A stretch of 64,000 nucleotides of DNA from Dechloromonas hankyongensis (lineage in GTDB: Bacteria; Pseudomonadota; Gammaproteobacteria; Burkholderiales; Rhodocyclaceae), in NCBI RefSeq assembly GCF_022012295.1, contig NZ_JAKLTN010000003.1:117421-181420 (forward strand). Direction: 5' to 3'. The first letter of the stretch is position 1; the number at the start of each line of letters is the position of its first letter. Both the position numbers and the translations under genes were made by a program. Of the stretch, positions 29,884 through 37,628 are shown one piece after another. A model generated the notes under the pieces. It saw nothing but the letters and a program-made list of their open reading frames with translations. It was not told the DNA's origin and did no database searches.

Positions 29884-30261
29884 ATGTATAGCACCGTTGT
29901 CGACAACACCCCGCTGATCAAGGTGAGCAGTGCCAAGCACGAAGCCAGCTATGCCGTGAATGGTTCCCTGATGAACCCGCTGGAAGCCTTCTATGCCTCA
30001 CTGGCCGGCTGTGCGGCAGTCTTTGCCAAGAAGGCCTGCAAGGAACTCGGCGTTCCGGCCGACGGCATCGCCATCGACTGCAAACCCTTTGCCGGCCCCG
30101 GCGGCCCGCTGACGCTGGCCAGATTCCGCAGCGAAGTCCGCTTCCCCGAGCATTTCACCGCCGAACAGAAAACCAGGGTTCTCGACAGCATCGCCCATTG
30201 CGCGGTGAAGGAAATCGTCATCGACGGCTCCGATATCGACTTCCAGGTTACCGAAGTCTGA
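29884..30261 (+). CDS. OsmC/Ohr family protein
   Basis: OsmC-type proteins are thiol peroxidases that reduce organic hydroperoxides with two cysteines. The 125-residue product has both redox positions: a cysteine in ASLAGCAAVFAKKAC and another in DSIAHCAVKEIV, spaced as in the OsmC fold, with the NPLEAFYASLAGC helix. The short length and the NGSLMNPLEAFY start place it with small YhfA/OsmC-like members. An AT-rich promoter with a palindrome precedes it. The peroxide substrate is not known. Confidence 0.82.
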   Translation: MYSTVVDNTPLIKVSSAKHEASYAVNGSLMNPLEAFYASLAGCAAVFAKKACKELGVPADGIAIDCKPFAGPGGPLTLARFRSEVRFPEHFTAEQKTRVLDSIAHCAVKEIVIDGSDIDFQVTEV

Positions 30262-30334
30262 CCTGCTGAAACGGAGAAACGCTCGACAACCACCTTCGGC
30301 CCTTCAGGAAGGCGACCATAAAGGCACAAGAAAC

Positions 30335-31714
30335 TCACAGTCCACTGCGCTCCCGGACCTCGAGTTCGTCGTAACTTCTCAATTTCCGCCACAGCGACAC
30401 CCGGTCTATTCCCAGAACTTTGGCCGCCTGCGCGCGATTGCCTTCGCAACAGGCAAGAACCTCCAGCACATGCTCCTTTTCCAGCTGGACCAAGGTAGGC
30501 ATCTGCTCCGGAATGGCCTTCGGGAGCGATAGGCGCCGGCCGGTGCGAATCGGCTCCGGCAGCACTGCGACGTCAATGAGCGGCCCTGCTGACAAGGCCA
30601 TCGCACGCTCCATGACGTTTTCCAGTTCGCGGATATTGCCGGGAAAATCGTAATCCAACAGGCAATCGAGCGCTTCCGGACTGAGTCGCGGCGGCGCTTT
30701 TCCCATGCGGCTGGCAAAGCGAGCCATGAAATGACTGGTCAGTATCGGCAAATCCTCCTTGTGCTCCCGCAACGACGGAATCCGAATACCGACCACATTG
30801 AGCCGGAAGTACAGATCCTGGCGCAAGCGGCCTTCGGCGACGGCCAGTTCCGGATCGCGATTGGTGGCCGCGACAATCCGGATATTCGCTTTCTGCAACT
30901 GGGTTCCCCCGACGCGCATATACTCGCGCTCCTGCAAGAACCTGAGCAGCTTGACCTGGATCAGGGGCGACATTTCGGTCACTTCGTCGAGGAAAAGCGT
31001 CCCGCCCTCCGCCGCTTCGATCAGGCCCATCTTGGTTGCCGCCGCACCGGTAAAGGCGCCCCGCTCGTGGCCGAACAGCTCGTTGGCCAGCAGTTCATCG
31101 GAAAGCACGCCGCAATTCACCGCCATAAAGGGTTTGGCCGCGCGCATGCTGAGCTCATGAACATGCCGGGCGACCAGTTCTTTTCCGGTCCCAGTTTCGC
31201 CATGGATCAGTACCGAGCATTCGCTCGGCGCAACGCGGGCCACCATGGATAACACGTCGTCCATGACCAGCGAATTGGCCACAATCCGATGGGTGCTGGC
31301 CGCTTTGGACAGCGCCACCTTGAGCGCCGTATTTTCAATTTTCAGACTGCTCTTTTCGAAGGCCTCCTGCACGATCTTGCGCACATCGGCCAGACGGAAA
31401 GGTTTTTCGACGTAGAAAAATGCTCCGGCGCGCATCGCCTCAACCGCCGATTCGGTGCTGGCATGCGCCGTGATGACAATGACTTCCGTCGCCAGATTCT
31501 GCTCCTTGATACGCCGCAACAGACTCAGGCCGTCCATACCCGGCATGCGCAGGTCAGTCAGGACCAGCTGGTACTCGGCATTGGTGAGCAGTTCAAGTGC
31601 CTGTTCAGCTGTCGCCGCGTCGTCCACCGCATATCCCTCGCGCTTGAGGACATGCATGAGATTCTGGCGAGCGATTTCCTCGTCATCGACAATCAATATT
31701 CGGTGATTACTCAC
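30335..31714 (-). CDS. NtrC-family sigma-54-dependent response regulator
   Basis: The 459-residue activator has a receiver domain (D54 in VLTDLRMPGMDG, D10-D11 pocket), a sigma-54 AAA+ domain with Walker A GETGTGKE, the sigma-54 contact loop GAFTGA and Walker B TLFLDEVTEMS, and a Fis-type helix-turn-helix at the C-terminus (GNRAQAAKVLGIDRVSLWRKL). The ATG overlaps the stop of its kinase (ATGA). A sigma-54 promoter and paired palindromes lie about 1.5 kb away, before the OmpA-domain lipoprotein genes, and are the likely target. Confidence 0.92.
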   Translation of the reverse strand: MSNHRILIVDDEEIARQNLMHVLKREGYAVDDAATAEQALELLTNAEYQLVLTDLRMPGMDGLSLLRRIKEQNLATEVIVITAHASTESAVEAMRAGAFFYVEKPFRLADVRKIVQEAFEKSSLKIENTALKVALSKAASTHRIVANSLVMDDVLSMVARVAPSECSVLIHGETGTGKELVARHVHELSMRAAKPFMAVNCGVLSDELLANELFGHERGAFTGAAATKMGLIEAAEGGTLFLDEVTEMSPLIQVKLLRFLQEREYMRVGGTQLQKANIRIVAATNRDPELAVAEGRLRQDLYFRLNVVGIRIPSLREHKEDLPILTSHFMARFASRMGKAPPRLSPEALDCLLDYDFPGNIRELENVMERAMALSAGPLIDVAVLPEPIRTGRRLSLPKAIPEQMPTLVQLEKEHVLEVLACCEGNRAQAAKVLGIDRVSLWRKLRSYDELEVRERSGL

Positions 31715-33132
31715 GCTTTTTCGCCCTCGGCATTCGGGTTATCCGGAATATGCATCCACAGTCGCGTCCCCCCGGTGGTCACAGCCTCGGCAGAAATGAT
31801 TCCGCCGTGCAGGCTGACAATTTCGTGCGTCACGAACAAGCCCAGGCCTGTTCCTTTCCCCACCTGTTTGGTCGTGAAAAAGGGGTCGAAGATCCTCGGC
31901 AAGATATCGCCGGGAATGCCGGAGCCGCTGTCCTCGATTTCCAGCGTTATCCCGTGCCCTTCGGGAAACTCCTCACGCCATGCGCGGATCGCGATCCGCC
32001 CATCGCCCGGAATGGCATCGACGGCATTCTTGATGACATTGATCAGGACCTGCTGAAAACGCGGCGGATCGACGTCGATGCTCAACTGCGCGTCGATATC
32101 GATACTCAGTGAAATCCGCGCTGGCAATGCATTGCGCAGCAGCGCCAGCGATTCGTTGACCAATTCGAGGACGTTCCTCGATACAACGTGCAGGGTGCTG
32201 CTCCCGGCAAAATCGAGCAGCGAAGAGACGATCCGCTGCGAACGCATCACCTGATCGTCGATCTGTCCTAGCAACAGCCGGGTTTGCTGCTCCGGCAACT
32301 CAGACCATTCTTCCTGGAGAATCTGGCAGGACGAGGAAATATTGGAAAGTGGATTGTTCAGTTCATGCGCGACACCGGACAGCATGGTTCCCAATGCCAC
32401 CAGCCGCGATGAACGGGCCAGGCTGGCCTGACGGGTCTCCAGCTCGCGCAGGGTATTGTTGATCGAGCGGGCCAGGGACTCGACCTCGTCGCCGGTATCC
32501 TTGCCGTCGACGCGCCCGACCTCGCCGCGGGCAACCTTGCTCAGGCTCGTCTCGATCTCGCGTAGCGGCCGGACCACGCTGCGCGTCACCAACAACCCGG
32601 CAATCAGTCCCAGGGCCAGACTGGCCCAGATGGTGTGGACCAGATAGGCATCATGGCGCTGCAAGGCCGCCTCGACCTGCTCCTGCGCCTCCTGATTCAG
32701 TCTTTCGCCGAGCCGGAGCGCCTTGCTGCCGGTCTGGAAGGCCTGATCGGTCAGCGCCTGGGTCATCGATTCGTTTTGCGCACCATTCAGCAGATCGTGC
32801 AGGCAGTTGATATACGAACCGACCGAACTTGCCTCATCCGCGCTGATGGCGAGAGGAATGCTCCTGACCCTGTCGAATGCCAGCAAGGCCGCACTGCCCT
32901 GGACGATGGCGGCCTCCAGGTCGGTGACCTTCTCGTAGAGCAGGAAATTCTTTTCCAGACGCCGCGCATTCCGCAATTCATCGTAGAACGTCGTGACCTC
33001 CTTCTGCTTGGCCAGCTCGTCCTTGAGGAGGCGAAACTGGACGAGCGCGCTGACGACGAGAACGACGAACAACGCGCCGACTGCCGAGTAGCCGAACAGT
33101 ATCTTTGAATGCAGTGATCTGAATGCTTTCAT
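31711..33132 (-). CDS. Membrane sensor histidine kinase, partner of the NtrC-type regulator
   Basis: The 473-residue kinase has an N-terminal transmembrane helix (residues 10-29), a mostly helical periplasmic domain (about 30-180), a second transmembrane helix (around 188-205), HAMP, and HisKA with H256 in LSGVAHELNNPLSNI. HATPase follows with N-box NVIKNAVDAI, DSGSGIP, DPFFTTK and GTGLGL. I chose ATG 33132, since the extra 16 codons upstream run through palindromic regulatory DNA. The signal is unknown. It forms a two-gene operon with the regulator. Confidence 0.9.
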   Translation of the reverse strand: MKAFRSLHSKILFGYSAVGALFVVLVVSALVQFRLLKDELAKQKEVTTFYDELRNARRLEKNFLLYEKVTDLEAAIVQGSAALLAFDRVRSIPLAISADEASSVGSYINCLHDLLNGAQNESMTQALTDQAFQTGSKALRLGERLNQEAQEQVEAALQRHDAYLVHTIWASLALGLIAGLLVTRSVVRPLREIETSLSKVARGEVGRVDGKDTGDEVESLARSINNTLRELETRQASLARSSRLVALGTMLSGVAHELNNPLSNISSSCQILQEEWSELPEQQTRLLLGQIDDQVMRSQRIVSSLLDFAGSSTLHVVSRNVLELVNESLALLRNALPARISLSIDIDAQLSIDVDPPRFQQVLINVIKNAVDAIPGDGRIAIRAWREEFPEGHGITLEIEDSGSGIPGDILPRIFDPFFTTKQVGKGTGLGLFVTHEIVSLHGGIISAEAVTTGGTRLWMHIPDNPNAEGEKA

Positions 33133-33143
33133 TGTTTCGTTTC

Positions 33144-33172
33144 TGCAACGCCCATACGTTGCATAGTGCAAC
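33144..33172. promoter_or_regulatory. Palindromic operator cluster upstream of the histidine kinase
   Basis: GTTGCA-TAG-TGCAAC (33158-33172) is a perfect palindrome, and its left half also forms a second inverted repeat with TGCAACG (33144-33150, six-base spacer to CGTTGCA). The cluster begins 12 bases before the kinase start codon and lies 158-186 bases upstream of the sigma-54 promoter on the other strand. It is a candidate binding site for the NtrC-type regulator. Confidence 0.65.
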
Positions 33173-33241
33173 ATCCACAAAGGTGTTTTTTAGATTTAAA
33201 TTCAAGGGAATGCAATCATTTTCGGCGCCATGATCCCGCGA

Positions 33242-33258
33242 CGTTGCATATCGCAACG
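33242..33258. promoter_or_regulatory. Second GTTGC-N5-GCAAC palindrome
   Basis: CGTTGC-ATATC-GCAACG repeats the core GTTGC-N5-GCAAC of the site at 33158, with centres 85 bases apart (about eight helical turns). It lies 72 bases upstream of the sigma-54 promoter at 33330. The pair has the geometry of upstream activating sequences for an NtrC-type enhancer-binding protein. Confidence 0.65.
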
Positions 33259-33329
33259 AAACACGGCAGCAGCAGACCGGAAAAAGAAAAAATTCCCTTT
33301 GATACCAGCAACTTAGAAAAACGAGAAGT

Positions 33330-33345
33330 TGGCATGTGACATGCT
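33330..33345 (+). promoter_or_regulatory. Sigma-54 promoter for the OmpA-domain lipoprotein genes
   Basis: TGGCATGTGACATGCT matches the sigma-54 consensus TGGCACG-N4-TTGCA. The -24 GG and -12 GC are spaced exactly as required (GG at 33331-33332, GC at 33343-33344). Transcription would start near 33356, about 110 bases before the start codon at 33466. An NtrC-family activator gene lies just upstream on the other strand. Confidence 0.75.
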
Positions 33346-33465
33346 AAGCAATGAGCGATCCATGCCCGTATGCCGTTTCCGATGCGTTAGGGATCCACGC
33401 TAGCGCTAAGTTCATCAGGCGTATGCCGACTTAGCAACTCCAGTCCATTCAATCAACGAAATTCC

Positions 33466-33996
33466 ATGAACAATATTTTCAGCAAAACCCTGCTTGCCTC
33501 CGCCGTGTGCCTGATGGCGGCCTGTTCCACCACCGGTGGAAATGTCGAACCGGCAACCCCGAAAAACGTCGTAGCCGTAGACGCGCCCCGCCCGGTCGCC
33601 GACACATCCGGTGGACTCTCTGCTGCAGACCTCGCTGCTCTCCGTGATCCGGCGAATCCGCTGTCGAAGCGCAGCGTATTTTTTGACCTCGACAGCAACG
33701 TCATCAAGCAGGACTACGCTTCGGTGATCGAAACCCACGGCAAGTTCCTGGCCAGCCGACCCGGCGTCAAGGTAATGATTCGCGGCAACGCCGACGAACG
33801 CGGCACGGCCGAATACAACCTCGCACTCGGCCAGCGCCGTGCCGACGCCACCAAGCAAGGCCTCATTGCTTACGGTGTGCGCGACAACCAGATCGAGACG
33901 GTCAGTTTCGGCAGCGAAAAGCCGGTGGCCCAAGGCCACACGGAAGCCGCCTGGGCAAAGAACCGCCGCGCGGACATTGCCTATCCCGGCGAATAA
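33466..33996 (+). CDS. Pal-like OmpA-domain lipoprotein
   Basis: The 176-residue protein has a lipoprotein signal peptide with lipobox LMAAC (lipidated cysteine around residue 20), a Pro/Ala linker and a C-terminal OmpA/Pal peptidoglycan-binding domain (SVFFDLDSNVIKQDY, IRGNADERGTAEYNLALGQRRA, and the C-terminal NRRADI). This is the Pal family, which anchors the outer membrane to peptidoglycan. It is not next to tolB or tolA, so it is probably a Pal paralog under sigma-54 control rather than the Tol-Pal component. A second OmpA-domain gene follows 26 bases later. Confidence 0.85.
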   Translation: MNNIFSKTLLASAVCLMAACSTTGGNVEPATPKNVVAVDAPRPVADTSGGLSAADLAALRDPANPLSKRSVFFDLDSNVIKQDYASVIETHGKFLASRPGVKVMIRGNADERGTAEYNLALGQRRADATKQGLIAYGVRDNQIETVSFGSEKPVAQGHTEAAWAKNRRADIAYPGE

Positions 33997-34022
33997 GGCA
34001 CTCCGGATCACGCTGTAAATTG

Positions 34023-34610
34023 ATGTCGACCAAAGCCCAGGCATCAACACGCCGGGGACGAAGAACAAGGGACCAAGCACACTGCGTGCTGCTGTCCCTT
34101 GCTCTCGCCTTGTTAAGCGCCTGCTCCGGCGTCCCCCGAAACACGGGGCCAGAGGTATCGCTGCCGGCCACCACCGACCAGCAACCACCAGCAGTTGCAA
34201 CGCTGCCCGACGAGAAGGAGACTGCAGAATCCCCGCCCGGACCCACGGACGACTCGTCACCAATTGCCGAAGGAACAGCGAAAGAGCAGTCGTCGGAGCG
34301 AAACATTTACTTTCCGGTCGGTAACGCGCATATCGCCCTCAGCGGTTTGCAGAAGCTGGAAAGGCACGCCCTTTATCTTCGGCAAAACCCGAAACGCACC
34401 GTGACGCTGATCGGCCACTCGGAAAGCTTCGGCAGCCGGAATTACACCTTGGCCATCATGGAAAAACGGCTGGCCACGGTCGCCGCCAAACTCCATGAAC
34501 TGGGTGTCGAAAAGTCGCGCATACGGCAGATCATCTTTGGCAGCCAGGGCAATCAGAGATCCTGTACGGCAGCGATTTGCCGACAGCGGGTAGAAATTCA
34601 ATTCCATTGA
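34023..34610 (+). CDS. Second OmpA-domain lipoprotein
   Basis: The 195-residue product has a positively charged N-terminus (STRRGRRTRDQ), a hydrophobic segment and lipobox LLSAC, a disordered Pro/Glu/Thr-rich linker and a C-terminal OmpA-like domain (NIYFPVGNAHIALSGLQKLERH, LIGHSESFGSRNYTLAIMEKRL). The usual NADERG segment is replaced by GHSESFGSRN, so it is divergent. Two C-terminal cysteines (RSCTAAICRQ) could form a disulfide. ATG 34023 is used; a TTG one codon earlier is unlikely. It probably shares the sigma-54 transcript with the upstream gene. Confidence 0.8.
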   Translation: MSTKAQASTRRGRRTRDQAHCVLLSLALALLSACSGVPRNTGPEVSLPATTDQQPPAVATLPDEKETAESPPGPTDDSSPIAEGTAKEQSSERNIYFPVGNAHIALSGLQKLERHALYLRQNPKRTVTLIGHSESFGSRNYTLAIMEKRLATVAAKLHELGVEKSRIRQIIFGSQGNQRSCTAAICRQRVEIQFH

Positions 34611-34704
34611 GGCAACTGTAATGGGTCCGGATGCTGTCGAGCTTGTGCCTCATGAAAGAGCGCCTCGGTCGAAGCCCAAAAACCGAATCATCAGGAGAGT
34701 AGTC

Positions 34705-35181
34705 ATGAAGTTCCCGATCTATTGGCGCAGCCTACCCATTGGACTGTTGGTCATTTTCGTTTCACTGAAAGCACTGGCCCACGGCGACGTCACCCCGCAT
34801 CCCATCGACACCAGCGGACTGAAACCCGTGGGTCAGACGTCGGTCGATGCCAACCCATACCGAGGCAACGAGAAGGCCGTTGCGATCGGCGCCGAAGGGT
34901 ACATGCACAATTGTGCCGGCTGCCACGGACTGAATGCGGTATCCGGCGGCGTTGCCCCCGATCTGCTTGCATTGGCCAGGGATTGCGTCGGCATGAAGGC
35001 AGCCGAGCAGGCCGCCTGCCTGAAAGAGTCCGATGAATACTTCAAGGACATCACGCTGCACGGCAAGAAAAATGGCGAAGGCCGTTTCACCATGCCGGCC
35101 TACGGCAGCGTCTTTACCGACGAGGCCGTGTGGGCCGTCAAATCCTATCTGGATGCCCGCACTTTCGAGATGAACCGCTGA
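34705..35181 (+). CDS. Cytochrome c-550 PedF-like
   Basis: The 158-residue protein has a signal peptide (cleavage after ALA, near 25), then HGDVTPHPIDTSGLKPVG and one heme-binding CAGCH (C70-H74) followed by GLNAVSGGVAPDL and a distal methionine candidate in GRFTMPAYG. This pattern matches cytochrome c-550 (PedF/ExaB type), which takes electrons from PQQ-dependent alcohol dehydrogenases. No alcohol dehydrogenase lies in the window. A clear AGGAGAG ribosome site precedes ATG 34705. It sits 94 bases after the OmpA-domain gene and may share its promoter. Confidence 0.8.
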   Translation: MKFPIYWRSLPIGLLVIFVSLKALAHGDVTPHPIDTSGLKPVGQTSVDANPYRGNEKAVAIGAEGYMHNCAGCHGLNAVSGGVAPDLLALARDCVGMKAAEQAACLKESDEYFKDITLHGKKNGEGRFTMPAYGSVFTDEAVWAVKSYLDARTFEMNR

Positions 35182-35215
35182 CCACGCAACCAACCGGACA
35201 AACGTCGAAAAAACA

Positions 35216-35241
35216 AAAGCCCGCCTAACGGCGGGCTTTCT
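35216..35241. terminator. Bidirectional terminator between pedF-like gene and grxD
   Basis: AAAGCCCGCC-TAAC-GGCGGGCTTT lies between convergent genes, with an A run on the left and TTTCTTC on the right, so it can serve both transcripts. Confidence 0.85.
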
Positions 35242-35259
35242 TCATGACAACTAGCGCCT

Positions 35260-35580
35260 TCAGACGGCGATGCCTTCCAGCAGTTGCTGCAATTCGCCGG
35301 ACTGGTACATCTCCTTCATGATGTCGCAGCCGCCGATGAATTCGCCCTTGATGTAGAGTTGCGGAATGGTCGGCCAGTTGGCGTATTCCTTGACGCCGTT
35401 GCGGATTTCCTCGTCGGCCAGCACATTGACAGTGACGAAATCATTGACGCCGCACACCTTCAGGATCTGCACGGCAGTCGCCGAAAAGCCGCACTGCGGA
35501 AAGCGGGCGTCGCCCTTCATATAGAGGACGACCGGGTTGTTGGTCACGGTTTCGCGGATGCGTTGCTGAACGTCGGACAT
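35260..35580 (-). CDS. grxD: Monothiol glutaredoxin Grx4
   Basis: GrxD binds and transfers iron-sulfur clusters. The 106-residue protein carries the CGFS active-site motif (C30-S33) after VVLYMKGDARFPQ, plus WPTIPQLYIKGEFIGGCDI, all normal for the family. It is the last gene of a prfA-prmC-grxD run on the minus strand, 12 bases after prmC, an order conserved in betaproteobacteria. Confidence 0.95.
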   Translation of the reverse strand: MSDVQQRIRETVTNNPVVLYMKGDARFPQCGFSATAVQILKVCGVNDFVTVNVLADEEIRNGVKEYANWPTIPQLYIKGEFIGGCDIMKEMYQSGELQQLLEGIAV

Positions 35581-35592
35581 GCTATCTCCTGA

Positions 35593-36414
35593 TTACAGAT
35601 GGGCGCCTGAAACGCGGTCTATACCGGCCAGGTCGGGATGAGTGAATGCTGATTGGAACCCTGCTGCGGTCAATAAGTTCCGGCTGGCCGCGCCCTGGTC
35701 GTAGCCATGCTCGAACAGCAGCCAGCCCCCGGGGTTCAGGTGGTCCGCCGCCGCGGCGACGATGCGCCGGATGCAGGCCAGTCCGTTGCCGCCGGGTTCC
35801 CGGTCGGTCAAGGCCATGCGCGGCTCATGCGGCAGGCCGTTCAGTTCCAAATGCGGGTCGCCTTCGGCCACGTAGGGCGGGTTGGAGACGATCAGGTCGA
35901 AGCGCTGCCCGGCCAGCGGCGCGAACCAGTCGCCTTCGTGGAAGGCAACCCGTGCCCCGAGTCGGCCGGCGTTGTTGCGGGCTACCGCCAAGGCGCCTGC
36001 CGACAGGTCGACGGCCGATACGGTGGCGGCTGGACATTCCAGAGCCAGCGAAATGGCGACGATGCCCGAACCGGTACCGAGATCGACGACCGCCGGCGAC
36101 TGCCGCCCCCCCAGCTTATCGAGCGCCAGGTCGATCAGCACCTCGGTTTCCGGGCGCGGAATCAGCACGTCGGGCGAGACCTGGAAAACCCGGCCGCGGA
36201 ATTCTGCCTCGCCGACCAGATAGGCCAGCGGCTCGTCGCCGGCGCGGCGCTCGACCCATTCGGCAAACTGATCGAAAGCCGGCGCCATGACCGGTGTTTC
36301 CGGGCGTGCCAGCAGGTCGGCATGGGTGCAGCCAGTGGCATGTTGCAGCAGCAGGCGGGCATCGAGCCGATCGATCTTGCCGCGTGCGAAGGCCAGTGCT
36401 TCGCCGAGGGTCAT
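35593..36414 (-). CDS. prmC: Release factor glutamine methyltransferase PrmC
   Basis: PrmC methylates the glutamine of the GGQ motif in release factors RF1 and RF2. The 273-residue product has an N-terminal helical domain and a SAM methyltransferase domain with VVDLGTGSGIVAISLA and the signature NPPYVAEGD, which binds the target glutamine. The ATG at 36414 lies two bases after the prfA stop; the longer frame upstream is the complement of prfA. Adjacent prfA is its substrate. Confidence 0.94.
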   Translation of the reverse strand: MTLGEALAFARGKIDRLDARLLLQHATGCTHADLLARPETPVMAPAFDQFAEWVERRAGDEPLAYLVGEAEFRGRVFQVSPDVLIPRPETEVLIDLALDKLGGRQSPAVVDLGTGSGIVAISLALECPAATVSAVDLSAGALAVARNNAGRLGARVAFHEGDWFAPLAGQRFDLIVSNPPYVAEGDPHLELNGLPHEPRMALTDREPGGNGLACIRRIVAAAADHLNPGGWLLFEHGYDQGAASRNLLTAAGFQSAFTHPDLAGIDRVSGAHL

Positions 36415-36416
36415 GC

Positions 36417-37499
36417 TCAGTTCTGTTCCGCCAGTTCGGCCAGCTGGTCGGCCTGGTGTTCGGAGGCCAGCGCGCCGAGCAGCTCGTCCATGTCGCCGTC
36501 CATGATGGCGGCGATCTTGTAAAGCGTCAGGTTGATGCGGTGGTCGGTAATCCGGCCCTGCGGGAAGTTGTAGGTGCGGATGCGCTCGGAGCGGTCGCCG
36601 GAACCGATCAGGGATTTGCGCGTGCTGGAAATGTGCGCCTGCTGGGCGCGCACCTGGACGTCCTTGATGCGGGCCGCCAGCACGCGCATGGCCGAGGCCT
36701 TGTTGGCGTGCTGCGAGCGGCCGTCCTGGCACTCGGCGACGATGCCGGTCGGGATGTGGGTGATGCGCACCGCCGAGTCGGTCTTGTTGATGTGCTGGCC
36801 GCCGGCGCCCGAAGCGCGGTAGGTATCGATGCGCAGATCGGCCGGGTTGAGGTTCACGTCCTCGACCTCGTCGGCTTCCGGCATCACGGCGACGGTACAG
36901 GCCGAAGTGTGGATGCGGCCCTGGGTCTCGGTTTCCGGCACGCGCTGCACGCGATGGCCGCCGGATTCGAACTTCAGCCGGGAATAGGCGCCGTTGCCGG
37001 CCAGCCGGCAGATGATTTCGCGATAGCCGCCGAGTTCCGACTCGCTGGCCGACATGATCTCGACCTGCCAGCGCTGGCGCTCGGCGTAACGGGAATACAT
37101 GCGGAACAGGTCGCCGGCGAACAGCGCCGACTCGTCGCCACCGGTGCCGGCGCGGATTTCGAGCAGAACGCTCTTTTCGTCGTTGGGGTCCTTGGGCAGC
37201 AGCAGCTTTTGCAGCTCGATCTCGAGTTCCGGCAGGCGGGCCTTGGCGGCCGCCATTTCCTCCTCGGCGAATTCGCGCATGTCCGGATCGGCCAGCATGG
37301 CCTCGGCTTCGCGCAGATCGTTTTCGGCCTGGCGGAAGGCGTTGAACTGGATGGCCACCGGCTCGACCTCGGCTCGCTCGCGCGACAGCTTGCGGAACTG
37401 TTCCATATTGTCCGCGGCGTCGGGTGCCGACAGCATACGGTCGATTTCATCGAGGCGATCGACCAGCAACTCCAGTTTTTGGCGGATGCTCGATTTCAT
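36417..37499 (-). CDS. prfA: Peptide chain release factor 1
   Basis: RF1 ends translation at UAA and UAG. The 360-residue product has the PCRF domain with the stop-codon-reading segment and the peptidyl-tRNA hydrolysis motif [18 protein letters not shown], containing GGQ. Length and motifs are standard. It is followed at once by prmC. Confidence 0.97.
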   Translation of the reverse strand: MKSSIRQKLELLVDRLDEIDRMLSAPDAADNMEQFRKLSRERAEVEPVAIQFNAFRQAENDLREAEAMLADPDMREFAEEEMAAAKARLPELEIELQKLLLPKDPNDEKSVLLEIRAGTGGDESALFAGDLFRMYSRYAERQRWQVEIMSASESELGGYREIICRLAGNGAYSRLKFESGGHRVQRVPETETQGRIHTSACTVAVMPEADEVEDVNLNPADLRIDTYRASGAGGQHINKTDSAVRITHIPTGIVAECQDGRSQHANKASAMRVLAARIKDVQVRAQQAHISSTRKSLIGSGDRSERIRTYNFPQGRITDHRINLTLYKIAAIMDGDMDELLGALASEHQADQLAELAEQN

Positions 37500-37628
37500 G
37501 GGACAGGCAGCCAGGTAATTGATTCAGGGGGCGAAATTTTAACCGAGAACGCCGTTCGTCGGCGATGGAAGGCGATTGCCAGCCGCGACATATGACGCAA
37601 TAATCATGGGCTTCTCGGCTGACCCTTC

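Noticed and set aside
33997..34022. TTG start for the second OmpA-domain gene
   Set aside because: An ATG follows directly at 34023, and the TTG has no better ribosome-site spacing.
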